Shown here piece after piece: positions 52,415-62,188 of a stretch of 64,000 nucleotides of DNA. The notes under the pieces are model-generated. The model was given only the letters and a program-made list of their open reading frames with translations. It ran no database searches and was not told where the DNA came from. The DNA is from an uncultured Pseudomonadales bacterium (GTDB taxonomy: Bacteria > Pseudomonadota > Gammaproteobacteria > Pseudomonadales > Pseudohongiellaceae). The stretch's first letter is position 1. The number at the start of each line of letters is the position of its first letter. The position numbers and the translations under genes were made by a program. The stretch covers positions 722,881 through 786,880 of the forward strand of contig CAMYOK010000002.1 in NCBI GenBank assembly GCA_947259995.1, in the 5' to 3' direction.

Positions 52415-54778
52415 GTGAACAAAAGCCTTAAAAAAGTATTCAGAATTACATTCTGGTTCGGAATTTTCTGCATGAGCGGCGCTGTGATGGTGGCGGCGGC
52501 GGCCTTTCTATACCTTTCGCCCCAGCTTCCTTCGGCCGAGTCCTACCGGTACGTGCAGCTCGAAACTCCCCTGCGCATCCTTACTGCCGACAAAAAACTC
52601 ATAGATGAGATCGGCATACGCCGCGACCCAATCCCTTACGAGTCGATCCCCCCCATGATGCTCAATGCCGTCATTGCTAGCGAGGACCCTCGTTTCTATT
52701 CGCATCCAGGCGTGGATATTCGCGGGCTTTTACGAGGTTTCTATGGTTTTGTGCGTGGCATCAACCTGGGCGGCGGCAGCACAATCACAATGCAGCTCGC
52801 CAACAACATCTCTTTCGACGATGACAATGTCTATGAGCGCAAATTAAAAGAGATCCCCTTTGCTCTGCGCATACAAAGAGAGTTGAGCAAAGAAGAGATC
52901 ATTACTCTGTACCTAAATCTCATCTACTTCGGCGCGGGTGCCGACGGCATCAATGCCGCCGCCTATGCCTATTATGGAAAGCCAATATGGGAGCTCGACA
53001 TTCATCATTTTGCGATGCTGACCTCCGTGCTGCCTTGCCCATCGCCTTGCAACCCTATCGCCAATCCGCGCCGAGCAGAAACACGTCGCAATGTTGTTCT
53101 GACGAAGATGTACGAACAAGGCATGATTACGCGCACGCAGTACCAAAGCGCGATCAACACTCCTGACGATGCCCGTCGCCACAGCCGTCGCATCGAAGTG
53201 AGCGCTCCCTACGTTGCCGAAATGATTCGCCAAGAGCTGTACCGAGATTACGGTGAAGACATCTACCGAAAAGGCTTTGAGGTCACGACGACTATCCTCA
53301 GCGAAAACCAGATCGCAGTGCGCAGTGCGCTCACCAATGGTTTAGAGAACTTCTATGACAAACGTCATGGCTATCGGGGCATCGAAGGGCATGTGAACAC
53401 TCCCACCGACACAGACCCTTTGCCTTTTTACCTTGAGGCACTAGAGGAGTACTCCACCTCGGGCAACCAAGTGCCCGCAGTGGTCAGTGCGGTGCACGAA
53501 CAGAGCATTCAGGTCGTGCGCCCCGACGGCAACTTCCTCACAATCAATTGGGATGGCTTGCGCTGGGCCGCCCCTTTCGTTGATCGCGGCAACGCTTGGC
53601 CGAGACCGCAGAACGCGGCAGAGATCGTCAAGGTTGGTGACATCGTGCGCATCAAACAGGAAGACAGTGAGACTTGGGCCCTAGGACAGATTCCTGAACT
53701 TCAGGGCGCTATCGTGTCCGTGTCACCGCACAATGGCGACATCCTCGCGCTCACTGGTGGCTACGACTTCAACGTCAGCCAAGTGAACCGCGCAACCACG
53801 CCACGACCACCCGGCTCAGGCTTCAAACCATTCCTGTATGGCACTGCGCTAGAGAATGGCTATACGCCCGCCGACACTATTAACGACGCACCTTTTGCGC
53901 GTGGCGATTATCGGCCTAGGAATTTCGAAAATAATTTCATTGGCCCGGTGACCTTACGCAATGCGCTCGCCACATCTCGCAATATTCCAGCGGTGCGACT
54001 CTACGATCAACTCGGCTCAGAACTAGTCCTCCCTTTCGCCAAGCGCTTTGGTTTTCAAACCGAAAACTTCCCTCGCAACGATCTCACCATCGCGCTAGGC
54101 AGCCAAGATGTGCAACCTATTGAGATGGCCATTGCGTTTGCCACCATCGCCAACGGCGGGCAAAAAGTGGAACCAACATTGATCAAAGAAATAAAGACTG
54201 TTGATGGCCTAGTCCCGCTACCGGTGCAAGCAGTTGCTTGCGGTGACGATTGTGAGAATTTAGCGTTCAACGAGATGCCGGCACCACAGATCGTAGATCC
54301 GCGGATTACCTACATCATGGCGAGCATGATGCGCTCGGTGATAGAAGAGGGGAGCGGCCGGCGTGTTAATCGCGAGATGAGTCGCAAAGACTTGATGGGC
54401 AAGACTGGCACGACCAACGGCCCAGCAGAACTTTGGTTCACAGGCTTTAACCGCGACGTCTCCACTAGCGTTTTCGTTGGCTTCGATCAGCCACAACCGA
54501 TGGGCGAGAATGAGCAAGGCGCCACTGTGCCCGTGCCCATTTGGATCGATTATATGAGTGCCGTTCTTGACGGCAAACCGGAGAGCATGCTCGAACGCCC
54601 CGATGGCCTCGTCGATCGCTTAGTCGACAAGCAAACCGGAAAGGTCGCCCGGCCCGGACAAGCCAATACAATGTTCGAGCTATTCATGCAGGAAAACGCC
54701 CCTACTGAGACGGATACTCGACATCCAAGCACGCTTCAAGAGTCTGACGAAGCCCCGTCAATCGAAACGATTTTTTAG
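52415..54778 (+). CDS. mrcA: Penicillin-binding protein 1A (class A bifunctional)
   Basis: A 787-residue peptidoglycan glycosyltransferase/transpeptidase. After an N-terminal membrane anchor (about 9-32), the GT51 domain shows AVIASEDPRFYSHPGVDIRG (catalytic Glu) and GGGSTITMQLANN. An OB-like insert follows. The transpeptidase domain has the nucleophile in PGSGFKPF (S468), SRN near 530 and KTGTTNG near 663. The start is GTG at 52415. Divergent from pilM, the standard gammaproteobacterial arrangement. Confidence 0.97.
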   Translation: MNKSLKKVFRITFWFGIFCMSGAVMVAAAAFLYLSPQLPSAESYRYVQLETPLRILTADKKLIDEIGIRRDPIPYESIPPMMLNAVIASEDPRFYSHPGVDIRGLLRGFYGFVRGINLGGGSTITMQLANNISFDDDNVYERKLKEIPFALRIQRELSKEEIITLYLNLIYFGAGADGINAAAYAYYGKPIWELDIHHFAMLTSVLPCPSPCNPIANPRRAETRRNVVLTKMYEQGMITRTQYQSAINTPDDARRHSRRIEVSAPYVAEMIRQELYRDYGEDIYRKGFEVTTTILSENQIAVRSALTNGLENFYDKRHGYRGIEGHVNTPTDTDPLPFYLEALEEYSTSGNQVPAVVSAVHEQSIQVVRPDGNFLTINWDGLRWAAPFVDRGNAWPRPQNAAEIVKVGDIVRIKQEDSETWALGQIPELQGAIVSVSPHNGDILALTGGYDFNVSQVNRATTPRPPGSGFKPFLYGTALENGYTPADTINDAPFARGDYRPRNFENNFIGPVTLRNALATSRNIPAVRLYDQLGSELVLPFAKRFGFQTENFPRNDLTIALGSQDVQPIEMAIAFATIANGGQKVEPTLIKEIKTVDGLVPLPVQAVACGDDCENLAFNEMPAPQIVDPRITYIMASMMRSVIEEGSGRRVNREMSRKDLMGKTGTTNGPAELWFTGFNRDVSTSVFVGFDQPQPMGENEQGATVPVPIWIDYMSAVLDGKPESMLERPDGLVDRLVDKQTGKVARPGQANTMFELFMQENAPTETDTRHPSTLQESDEAPSIETIF

Positions 54779-54794
54779 GAATTTCAGGCACGAG

Positions 54795-54826
54795 AAAAAG
54801 GCGTTAGAGTATTCTCTAACGCCTTT
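54795..54826 (-). terminator. Terminator between mrcA and rpmE
   Basis: A perfect 10-bp stem GGCGTTAGAG/CTCTAACGCC (54800-54809, 54814-54823) with a 4-base loop. T5 follows on the minus strand (rpmE) and T3 on the plus strand (mrcA), so it may serve both convergent genes. Confidence 0.88.
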
Positions 54827-54850
54827 ACATTCAGTCTGAGCAGTTTGCTA

Positions 54851-55060
54851 TTAAACTGAGCGAGTACCGAAACGCTTCTTGAAGCGATCTACACGGCCAC
54901 CACTGTCAAGAATCTTCTGCTTGCCAGTATAGAAAGGGTGGCAATCTGAACATACGTCCAAAAGAATATCTTTGCCCAGCGTAGAGCGAGTCTTCAGCAC
55001 ATTGCCGCAACTACAAGTTGCAGTCATTTCTACGTAGTTTGGGTGAATATCGGGTTTCAT
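54851..55060 (-). CDS. rpmE: 50S ribosomal protein L31, zinc-binding (C+) form
   Basis: A 69-residue ribosomal protein bridging the 50S central protuberance and 30S head. It keeps all four Cys of the C+ type (CSCGNV and [11 protein letters not shown]), so it binds zinc and would be the primary, zinc-replete paralogue. AGGATA lies just before the ATG. It is commonly adjacent to priA in gammaproteobacteria, as here. Confidence 0.98.
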   Translation of the reverse strand: MKPDIHPNYVEMTATCSCGNVLKTRSTLGKDILLDVCSDCHPFYTGKQKILDSGGRVDRFKKRFGTRSV

Positions 55061-55243
55061 TATCCTGCCTCATCAATAGGTTTTCACTGGGTTCGCCACA
55101 CCGGGTTAGCAACTTAATACCCTGCACTGCCAGCGAAACGGGCTCGCATTCTACCAAACAGTGCTAGTTTCGCAAGTAGGAGTCACTAATATTTCACTAA
55201 CTAGCTTAGATATTGGGGCAGCGGTACCAATAAACAACACAGC

Positions 55244-55555
55244 TTAGCTTGCTGGCTGATCGGCCTCGATGCGCTTATGGTTCTTCACCACTTCGCGCAT
55301 GATTTGCTCCAGTATCTCTGCAACAAGGTCAGGGTTTACAGCATGTTTTTCGCATACAGCTCTAATGTCGGCTAGCTTTCGACTCTCTCGCTCAGGGTCG
55401 AGGGCTTCCAGCTTGTGTGCCGCCTTTAACTCGCCCACTCGCTGAGTCAACGCAAAACGATTTGCTAGCAATAACACCAAGCCCATGTCGATCCGGTCTA
55501 TTTGTTCTCGGACCTTAAGGAGTTCCTCTGGGACTGCTTGCGTGCTCATGCTCAT
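55244..55555 (-). CDS. Chorismate mutase, AroQ type
   Basis: A 103-residue all-helical enzyme converting chorismate to prephenate. Helix 1 has KVREQIDRIDMGLVLLLANR, helix 2 has VGELKAAHK and the ERESRKL motif, helix 3 has ILEQIMREVV with the catalytic Gln. It is free-standing, not fused to prephenate dehydratase or dehydrogenase. A periplasmic form is excluded by the absence of a signal peptide. The start may be the second Met (MSTQAV). Confidence 0.85.
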   Translation of the reverse strand: MSMSTQAVPEELLKVREQIDRIDMGLVLLLANRFALTQRVGELKAAHKLEALDPERESRKLADIRAVCEKHAVNPDLVAEILEQIMREVVKNHKRIEADQPAS

Positions 55556-55671
55556 GACTCCATCTGTGACAGCAAAGGTTTGTCGAGGCGGCGAGTATAA
55601 ACCAAAACCCCCACACTGGCACAGAAGGAGTGTAGCGGATCGCTTGTCACCCGCCTCCCAAACCCTTTACC

Positions 55672-57990
55672 ATGATCGCGCTACCAGCCTCGATCGCGCA
55701 CAATCCTAAAAGACAATTCGTTTATATGCCAAAGCAAAAGCAGAGCACTGAACAATCACCCCAAACGGTGATTCTTAGATTAGCGGTGCCCTCTCCCTTG
55801 CGTCGCTTCTTCGACTATCTGCCGCCTAAAGACCTTCCAACACAGGCACTCACAGCAATACAACCTGGCACCCGCGTACGCGTACCGTTTGGCCCTCGAG
55901 CATTAGTTGCCGTGGTCGTATCCGTGGAGTCGCACACCGATGTCCCTCGCGCAAAACTGCGCGCGGCCCATGAAGTTCTTGACGCTACCCCTCTCATCCC
56001 CAAGGCCCTACTGAGTGTGTTCCTGTGGGCAGCGACATATTATCAACACCCGCCAGGCGATGTTTTTCAAAACATGCTGCCAACGCTGCTGCGTCAAGGT
56101 CGACCAGCAAAGCGCCCAGGCAACAAAGTGTGGCAACTCAGCGAAACCGGCAAAGCATTGGAAGAGGGGGACCTGCGCCGCGCTCCTAGGCAACGCGAGA
56201 TCGTCGCCTTTTTGAAAGAGCATGAAGCACTCGATAAATCTGCCGTAACCGAGCTCGACATTTCGGCAAGCGCTCTTATTGCCTTGCAGGCCAATGGTTT
56301 TATCGTGATGCAAGAGCGCGAAGTAAAGGCTAGCGCCTCCCACGATGCCGTCCATTCAAGCCAACAAGCATTGCAATTGAATGCGGAACAAAGTGCCGCC
56401 GTAGAGTCAATTGAGCAGTCTCTCGAAGGCTTCACCTGCCACTTGCTAGATGGCGTCACAGGCAGCGGTAAAACAGAAGTATATTTACAGGTAATTGCGC
56501 AAGTCTTGGCGCAGTCTCGACAAGCATTAGTGCTCGTGCCCGAAATCAGCTTGACTCCGCAAACCATTGCCCGATTTAAGCAGCGTTTTAAGTGCCGGAT
56601 CGCCGTTTTACATTCTGGCCTTACAGATACCGAGCGCATGCAAGCTTGGCTGGAAGCGCGCGACGGCATCGCGCAGATCGTTATTGGTACCCGTTCGGCC
56701 CTATTCACCCCCTTAGCGAAGCCGGGCATTATTATTCTCGATGAAGAGCACGACAGCTCATTTAAGCAGGGAGAAGGCTTTCGCTACTCCGCTCGCGATT
56801 TAGGCATTGTCCGTGCGCAACAAGAGCAAACCCCCATCGTGCTAGGCTCTGCCACCCCGAGCTTAGAGTCTTTGCATAACGCCCTTAGCGGTCGCTATAC
56901 GCATTTGCGCCTTCGCCAACGCGCCGGGTTTGCAACACCGCCAGCATTAAAGCTCCTTGATACGACCCATGAGGTTCTGCAAGAAGGGTTCTCCGAAACA
57001 CTGCTATTGCAAATACGCGAACACGTGGCGCGCGGACAACAAGTTCTCGTGTTCATTAACCGCCGCGGCTTCGCGCCGACCTTGCAATGCGGTGACTGTG
57101 GCTGGACCGCAGAGTGCAATCGCTGCGATGCCCGCATGACACTGCACCGAAGTACGCCTCACCTGCGCTGCCATCACTGCGACACTAGGCGTCCTGTCGA
57201 CTATTATTGCCCCCTGTGTAAATCCAAGAACTTGCACCCTATTGGCTTGGGCACAGAGCGCAGCGAAGCATTTCTTGCTCAGCAATTCCCCGACACACGC
57301 GTACTGCGCGTAGACCGTGACACAACTCGACGCAAAAACGAGCTCGACGCGCTTCTCAACGAGGTGCACCAAGGCAAACCCTGCATACTCATTGGCACAC
57401 AAATGCTTGCCAAAGGGCATCACTTCCCATGCGTCACGCTCGTCGCCGTTCTAGATGCAGACGCGGGGCTATTTAGCGCCGATTTTCGCGGACAAGAACA
57501 CACGGCACAATTATTAATGCAAGTCGCTGGACGCTCTGGCCGTGCCGGTACTGCAGGCGAGGTCCTCATCCAAACGCGCCACGCCAGCCATGAAACTCTC
57601 AACAGTTTAGTCAATGAAGACTATGGGCATTTCGCGCGGCACTTATTACAAGAGCGCCACGCCACCCAAATGCCGCCTTTCAGTCATCTCGCGCTATTTC
57701 GAGCCGAAGCACTCGACCCTCTCGCCCCTGAGACCTTTTTATCCATGGTGCAGAAAATGGCCAATAAAATTGTTCACGACAATAGCATCCAAGGCGTCAC
57801 GCTCATGGGCCCGCTACCCGCCCCAATGGAGAAGCGCAATGGCAAGTTCCGCTCGCAATTGCTGCTACAAAGCACTGCTCGGCCAAGACTACAGCAACTT
57901 CTTAGCCTCCTGTGCCCGCAGCTAGAGGCGAGCAAAGAGGCCCGCAATGCGCGTTGGTCGATCGATGTCGACCCGCAAGACATGATCTAA
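55672..57990 (+). CDS. priA: Primosomal replication-restart helicase PriA
   Basis: A 772-residue (or 754 from the Met at 55726, MPKQKQS) superfamily 2 helicase that reloads DnaB at stalled forks. It has the N-terminal 3'-DNA-binding domain (RFFDYLPP... VRVPFGPRALVAVVV, in part), the P-loop DGVTGSGKTEVYLQ, DEEH in IILDEEHDSSFKQ, and a zinc-binding module with CGDCGW, CNRCDA, CHHCDT and CPLCKS. The helicase C-half contains GTQMLAKGHHFP and VAGRSGRAG. Upstream Met 55672 has no clear ribosome site, so the shorter form is plausible. Confidence 0.97.
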   Translation: MIALPASIAHNPKRQFVYMPKQKQSTEQSPQTVILRLAVPSPLRRFFDYLPPKDLPTQALTAIQPGTRVRVPFGPRALVAVVVSVESHTDVPRAKLRAAHEVLDATPLIPKALLSVFLWAATYYQHPPGDVFQNMLPTLLRQGRPAKRPGNKVWQLSETGKALEEGDLRRAPRQREIVAFLKEHEALDKSAVTELDISASALIALQANGFIVMQEREVKASASHDAVHSSQQALQLNAEQSAAVESIEQSLEGFTCHLLDGVTGSGKTEVYLQVIAQVLAQSRQALVLVPEISLTPQTIARFKQRFKCRIAVLHSGLTDTERMQAWLEARDGIAQIVIGTRSALFTPLAKPGIIILDEEHDSSFKQGEGFRYSARDLGIVRAQQEQTPIVLGSATPSLESLHNALSGRYTHLRLRQRAGFATPPALKLLDTTHEVLQEGFSETLLLQIREHVARGQQVLVFINRRGFAPTLQCGDCGWTAECNRCDARMTLHRSTPHLRCHHCDTRRPVDYYCPLCKSKNLHPIGLGTERSEAFLAQQFPDTRVLRVDRDTTRRKNELDALLNEVHQGKPCILIGTQMLAKGHHFPCVTLVAVLDADAGLFSADFRGQEHTAQLLMQVAGRSGRAGTAGEVLIQTRHASHETLNSLVNEDYGHFARHLLQERHATQMPPFSHLALFRAEALDPLAPETFLSMVQKMANKIVHDNSIQGVTLMGPLPAPMEKRNGKFRSQLLLQSTARPRLQQLLSLLCPQLEASKEARNARWSIDVDPQDMI

Positions 57991-58109
57991 GACCGGCAGC
58001 TGCATCAATAACAGTGGTTGAAGCATGTGTTTATCTGGATAATAACGGCACCCAAACGGGGCATGCGCAAGCATTGCCACAACTAGATCGAAGCAAGCAT
58101 AGGCAGACC

Positions 58110-58766
58110 ATGGCACACGATTTCGCCAAAACAAGAAACAAGAATCGCGCAGAAGCGGCACCTCCTCCGCCACCACAGCCCAATAAAGGGATGTTAATGA
58201 CCGGAATGCTTACTGGGCTGGTGCTTGGCTTCTTTGCGTCATTTTTAATTTATTTATCAGGGATACTGCCACCAGTCACTAATAGCGATCCGCAAGCAGA
58301 TGCCGACAATGCCGCAGAGGTCTTGGCGGCGCAACAGCGTCGCAATGACGAGCTCGAACTAGCCGCTGAGCGTTTGCAACTGGAGTTCTACAAAGAGCTT
58401 CCCAACTACGAGGTTATAGTCGACAACATGCCTAATACGGCCGCCGCTGACACACGGCCTGCAAGCACAGCGACGCCCAATACGACTGCCCCTGCCCCCA
58501 CACAAGCCCCTGCAAGCGCAGCACAAGGGCAAGGCAGCTATATGATCCAGGCAGGCGCATTCCAACAAGAGAGCTCAGCACAAGCGCAGAGCGCAAGGCT
58601 CACGGCACTGGGTTTAGAAGCGCGGATCAAGAAAGAAGCCCTATTAGGCAAAACCTTATTCCTTGTGCAGGCCGGGCCGTATAGCACGCGCGACCAAGTC
58701 ACACAGGCAGAGCGCTTATTACGCAGCGCAAGCATCGACAGCATCCGCATCGGCTTGAGCCAATAG
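58110..58766 (+). CDS. ftsN: FtsN-like SPOR-domain cell division protein
   Basis: 218 residues from the ATG at 58110. It has a cytoplasmic Pro-rich N-terminus, one membrane helix (about 32-53, MLTGLVLGFFASFLIYLSG), a periplasmic linker, and a C-terminal SPOR domain from about residue 147 (YMIQAGAFQQESSAQAQSAR) that binds septal peptidoglycan. FtsN triggers septal synthesis. Position between priA and hslV matches E. coli ftsN, without cytR. The linker is shorter than in E. coli FtsN. The open frame extends upstream into priA, but that part is not coding. Confidence 0.88.
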   Translation: MAHDFAKTRNKNRAEAAPPPPPQPNKGMLMTGMLTGLVLGFFASFLIYLSGILPPVTNSDPQADADNAAEVLAAQQRRNDELELAAERLQLEFYKELPNYEVIVDNMPNTAAADTRPASTATPNTTAPAPTQAPASAAQGQGSYMIQAGAFQQESSAQAQSARLTALGLEARIKKEALLGKTLFLVQAGPYSTRDQVTQAERLLRSASIDSIRIGLSQ

Positions 58767-58790
58767 CGAGTAAGTCGCCCTCGATGCAAC

Positions 58791-58819
58791 CTTGAAAACG
58801 CACTGCGTTTTCCCCATAT
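58791..58819 (+). promoter_or_regulatory. Sigma-32 heat-shock promoter of hslVU
   Basis: CTTGAAA (58791-58797), a 14-base spacer, CCCCATAT (58812-58819). This matches the sigma-32 consensus CTTGAAA-N11-16-CCCCATNT at every defined position. Transcription would start near 58826 and give a leader of about 70 bases before hslV, a known heat-shock gene. Confidence 0.88.
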
Positions 58820-58896
58820 CCCTAGGCATCAGGGTGAAACCTACAATCATCATCGACAACAGCACACCTCGATCTTCGTGCTGCAGGAGCAATAGT

Positions 58897-59436
58897 TTGG
58901 AACAATATCGCGGCACAACCATCGTCTCAGTGCGACGCGGCAACAAAGTCGTTATCGGCGGGGATGGACAAGTCTCGCAAGGCAACACCGTCATGAAGGG
59001 CAATGCCCGTAAAGTGCGCCGGCTTTATAAAGATCAAGTCATCGCAGGTTTCGCAGGCGGCACGGCTGATGCATTCACCCTGTTTGAACGCTTCGAAGAA
59101 CAGTTAGAGAAGCACCACGGCAAACTCGTACGCTCAGCAGTGGAACTCGCTAAGCTTTGGCGCACCGATCGTGCCTTACGTCGTCTTGAGGCCTTGCTCA
59201 TCGTAGCCGACAAAGAGGCCTCGCTGATTATCACGGGCAATGGCGATGTGATCGAACCAGAAGACTCGCTCATGGCTATCGGTTCTGGTGGCTCATTTGC
59301 GCTTTCTGCAGCGCGTGCTTTATACAGACACACCGAGCTTGATGCCCACAGCATCGTGTCGCATTCACTTGGCATCGCTGCCGACATCTGTGTTTATACC
59401 AATCAGAATCATACGATCGAAACACTCGAATTTTAG
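58897..59436 (+). CDS. hslV: ATP-dependent protease proteolytic subunit HslV
   Basis: 179 residues from the TTG at 58897, which has AGGAG 7 bases upstream. The Ntn-type Thr peptidase forms a dodecamer in the HslUV protease. The N-terminus reads MEQYRG then TTIVSVRRG, so the catalytic Thr is the first of TT and a 6-residue propeptide must be removed; E. coli has only Met before it. [20 protein letters not shown] and [11 protein letters not shown] are conserved. A sigma-32 promoter precedes it and hslU follows. Confidence 0.95.
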   Translation: MEQYRGTTIVSVRRGNKVVIGGDGQVSQGNTVMKGNARKVRRLYKDQVIAGFAGGTADAFTLFERFEEQLEKHHGKLVRSAVELAKLWRTDRALRRLEALLIVADKEASLIITGNGDVIEPEDSLMAIGSGGSFALSAARALYRHTELDAHSIVSHSLGIAADICVYTNQNHTIETLEF

Positions 59437-59520
59437 AACCTCTGTGACCAAACCAGAGCATTGAACTTATGCTTGGGGTGCAGCGTTTTTTGCATTCCAA
59501 ACCCAATTAGGAACCGCATC

Positions 59521-60861
59521 ATGACTAGCATGACTCCGCGAGAAATCGCCTCCGAACTCGATAGATTCATTGTCGGACAAAATGCCGCCAAACGCGCTGT
59601 CGCCATTGCTTTACGCAACCGCTGGCGACGCATGCAATTGCCGGAAAGTTTTCGCCAAGAAGTCACACCGAAGAATATCCTAATGATCGGGCCAACTGGC
59701 GTCGGCAAAACAGAGATCGCCAGACGCCTCGCCAAACTTGCCAACGCCCCCTTCATTAAGGTCGAGGCGACTAAGTTCACAGAGGTAGGCTATGTGGGGC
59801 GCGACGTTGACTCGATCATTCGCGACCTAGTTGATGTCGCTGTGAAGATGTTGCGTGAAGAACAGATTCGCAAAGTAGAGCCGTTTGCAGAAAATGCGGC
59901 GGAAGACCGTATTCTCGACGCCCTACTCCCTCCTGCTCGAGGCATGGAAGGAGAGGAGCTTGCCGAAAAAACAGACAGCAGCACCCGACAAATTTTCCGC
60001 AAAAAACTGCGCGAAGGCGATCTCGACGAAAAAGAGATCGAAGTCAAAGTGACTGAGAACGCTGCAGGCGTTGAGATCATGGCACCACCTGGCTTAGAAG
60101 AGATGACCAGCCAGCTTAAAAGCATGTTTTCCAATATGAATTCGGGGAAAAAGAAGACCCGACGCCTTAATGTCAAAGACGCGTTCAAACTCCTCAAAGA
60201 AGAGGAAGCAGCGAAACTAGTTAATGAAGATGACATTCGCACACAAGCCATCTCTGTAACAGAACAGACAGGCATTGTGTTCTTAGATGAAATCGACAAA
60301 GTCACCGTTCGCAATGACAGCGGAAGTAGCGGCGTGTCACGCGAGGGTGTGCAACGCGACTTACTCCCCTTAATCGAAGGCTCCACAATCACCACTAAAT
60401 ATGGCAGCGTCAAGACCGATCATATTCTATTCATTGCATCTGGCGCCTTTCATCTTTCCAAGCCTTCAGATTTAATCCCTGAACTGCAAGGCAGATTGCC
60501 CATCCGTGTTGAACTCGAAGCCTTAACGGCCAACGATTTCGAACGCATACTTGCAGAGCCTAGCTGTTCACTCACAGAGCAATACCAATCATTGCTCGGC
60601 ACTGAGGGCTTAACGGTTAGATTCTCTCAGGATGGCATCGCTAAGATCGCAGAGATTGCTTTCCAGGTGAATGAACGCACAGAGAACATCGGCGCGCGAC
60701 GATTGCATACAGTAATGGAGCGATTGCTAGAAGAAGTCTCGTTCACTGCCTCGGATGTCAGCGTTGGTGACGAGAAGGAGTTAGTCATCGATGCAGAGTA
60801 CGTTGAATCACAACTCAACGATCTCGCAAGAGATGAAGATTTAAGCCGCTTCATTCTTTAA
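59521..60861 (+). CDS. hslU: ATP-dependent protease ATPase subunit HslU
   Basis: 446 residues from the ATG at 59521 ([13 protein letters not shown]), preceded by AGGAAC. AAA+ unfoldase of HslUV. The P-loop is [18 protein letters not shown], Walker B is [10 protein letters not shown], the pore loop is [19 protein letters not shown], and an I-domain of about 150 residues is inserted after the first AAA part. The C-terminal DLSRFIL inserts into HslV. The open frame extends to 59461 but that part is not conserved. Confidence 0.97.
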   Translation: MTSMTPREIASELDRFIVGQNAAKRAVAIALRNRWRRMQLPESFRQEVTPKNILMIGPTGVGKTEIARRLAKLANAPFIKVEATKFTEVGYVGRDVDSIIRDLVDVAVKMLREEQIRKVEPFAENAAEDRILDALLPPARGMEGEELAEKTDSSTRQIFRKKLREGDLDEKEIEVKVTENAAGVEIMAPPGLEEMTSQLKSMFSNMNSGKKKTRRLNVKDAFKLLKEEEAAKLVNEDDIRTQAISVTEQTGIVFLDEIDKVTVRNDSGSSGVSREGVQRDLLPLIEGSTITTKYGSVKTDHILFIASGAFHLSKPSDLIPELQGRLPIRVELEALTANDFERILAEPSCSLTEQYQSLLGTEGLTVRFSQDGIAKIAEIAFQVNERTENIGARRLHTVMERLLEEVSFTASDVSVGDEKELVIDAEYVESQLNDLARDEDLSRFIL

Positions 60862-60891
60862 CGCCACAATTGCATCAGGACTCAGCAAACG

Positions 60892-61317
60892 ATGAGTATT
60901 CCTAGCGCTGTAAAACTGCATCGCCGATCCGCCATATTGGAACTCCAGTATGGCGACGGCGAGCAGTATCAATTGCCGGCCGAACTGTTGCGCGTCTACT
61001 CCCCCTCTGCAGAGGTGAGAGGTCATGGCAAAGGCCAAGCTGTGCTGCAAACCGGCAAGCGAGATGTAGGGCTACTAAAAGTTGAACCCATTGGCCACTA
61101 TGCCATTAAACTTACCTTCGACGATGGTCACGACTCAGGCATTTATAGTTGGGATTATCTCTACCAGCTCTGCCTGGAAAAAGACACGCGTTGGCAGTCT
61201 TATCTCAACGATTTAGCCAATGCCGGCGCCAGTCGCGACCCTAATGAGCGCAACGCCGCATTGTCAGACTCGGTACAAGTGATTAACATACAGCCGCTAT
61301 CAAAGCCTAAAAGCTGA
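60892..61317 (+). CDS. DUF971 (GBBH-like N-terminal domain) protein
   Basis: A 141-residue protein made almost entirely of the DUF971 domain (LELQYGDGEQYQLPAELLR, VEPIGHYAIKLTFDDGHDSG and YSWDYLYQLC), also found at the N-terminus of gamma-butyrobetaine hydroxylase. Members are linked to iron-sulfur or respiratory-cofactor genes by neighbourhood; the molecular role is not established as far as I know. It sits between hslU and ubiE, a common gammaproteobacterial position. Confidence 0.88.
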   Translation: MSIPSAVKLHRRSAILELQYGDGEQYQLPAELLRVYSPSAEVRGHGKGQAVLQTGKRDVGLLKVEPIGHYAIKLTFDDGHDSGIYSWDYLYQLCLEKDTRWQSYLNDLANAGASRDPNERNAALSDSVQVINIQPLSKPKS

Positions 61318-61389
61318 TCAGCCCTGCAAGTGTTCATGGCACCTGCGGTCATTTAATAGCCCTTTTTTTGGGGAAAGCAGGATTCGTCT

Positions 61390-62175
61390 ATGCCCGAGAA
61401 CAAAAACCCTCATGGGGACTCCGACTCGCAAACTACGCATTTCGGATATGAACAAGTCCCAGTGCAGGAAAAAGCCAAGCGAGTAGGCCAAGTGTTTCAC
61501 TCCGTAGCGAGTAAATACGATGTCATGAACGATCTCATGTCCTTGGGCAGCCATCGCTTAGTCAAACGCTTCACCGTAGAGCTGAGTGGCGTCCGCTCTG
61601 GTCAAAAAGTGCTCGACTTGGCTGGCGGGACAGGCGACTTCACGATTCGTTTTTCCTCCCTAGTTGGCAAAACCGGACAAGTGGTCTTGGCTGACATCAA
61701 TGCCTCAATGCTACAAGTGGGTCGTGATCGCCTTATCGACAAAGGCATTACAGACAATGTGCTCTATAGCCAAGTCAATGCCGAGCAGCTCCCCTTCGCA
61801 CCTGGCACTTTCGACTGCGTGTGCATCGCTTACGGGCTGCGCAACGTCACCGACAAAGAAGCCGCGCTGCGCTCAATGTACTCCGTCCTAAAGCCTGGGG
61901 GCCGCGTCATCGTGCTGGAGTTCTCCAAGCCTCGCAATGATTTAGTCAGCAAAGCCTATGATGGCTACTCAGCCTTGTGGCCAATTGTCGGGAAGCTCGT
62001 CACTGGCGATGCCGACAGTTATCGCTACCTTGTTGAGTCGATTCGCATGCATCCCGATCAAGAGACACTGAAGTCCATGATGGAAGATGCCGGATTCACA
62101 GACTGCCGCTATCACGACGTGATGGGCGGGGTATGCGCTATCCACCTTGGTTTTAAAGCCTTAGACGCCGAGTAA
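61390..62175 (+). CDS. ubiE: Ubiquinone/menaquinone C-methyltransferase UbiE
   Basis: A 261-residue SAM-dependent methyltransferase acting on the benzoquinol (and in other species demethylmenaquinol) ring. Its SAM loop is [15 protein letters not shown], followed by [29 protein letters not shown] and [12 protein letters not shown], all family-specific. AGGATT precedes the ATG. ubiJ follows after 13 bases, as in E. coli. Confidence 0.97.
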   Translation: MPENKNPHGDSDSQTTHFGYEQVPVQEKAKRVGQVFHSVASKYDVMNDLMSLGSHRLVKRFTVELSGVRSGQKVLDLAGGTGDFTIRFSSLVGKTGQVVLADINASMLQVGRDRLIDKGITDNVLYSQVNAEQLPFAPGTFDCVCIAYGLRNVTDKEAALRSMYSVLKPGGRVIVLEFSKPRNDLVSKAYDGYSALWPIVGKLVTGDADSYRYLVESIRMHPDQETLKSMMEDAGFTDCRYHDVMGGVCAIHLGFKALDAE

Positions 62176-62188
62176 AACAGGGCAGCCT

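Noticed and set aside
56094..56729. Minus-strand open frame of 211 codons
   Set aside because: Antisense to priA, rich in Ser/Arg/Cys as expected from a shadow frame; PriA motifs on the other strand are intact.
57912..58109. 66-residue N-terminal extension of the FtsN-like protein
   Set aside because: The segment overlaps the 3' end of priA and then a non-conserved gap; the ATG at 58110 gives a normal bitopic FtsN N-terminus.
58797..58815. GAAAACGC/GCGTTTTC hairpin as an ftsN terminator
   Set aside because: No T-run follows and the bases are fully explained by the sigma-32 promoter of hslVU.
59790..60413. Minus-strand open frame of 207 codons
   Set aside because: Antisense to the hslU AAA+ and I-domains; Ser-rich low-complexity, no start signal.
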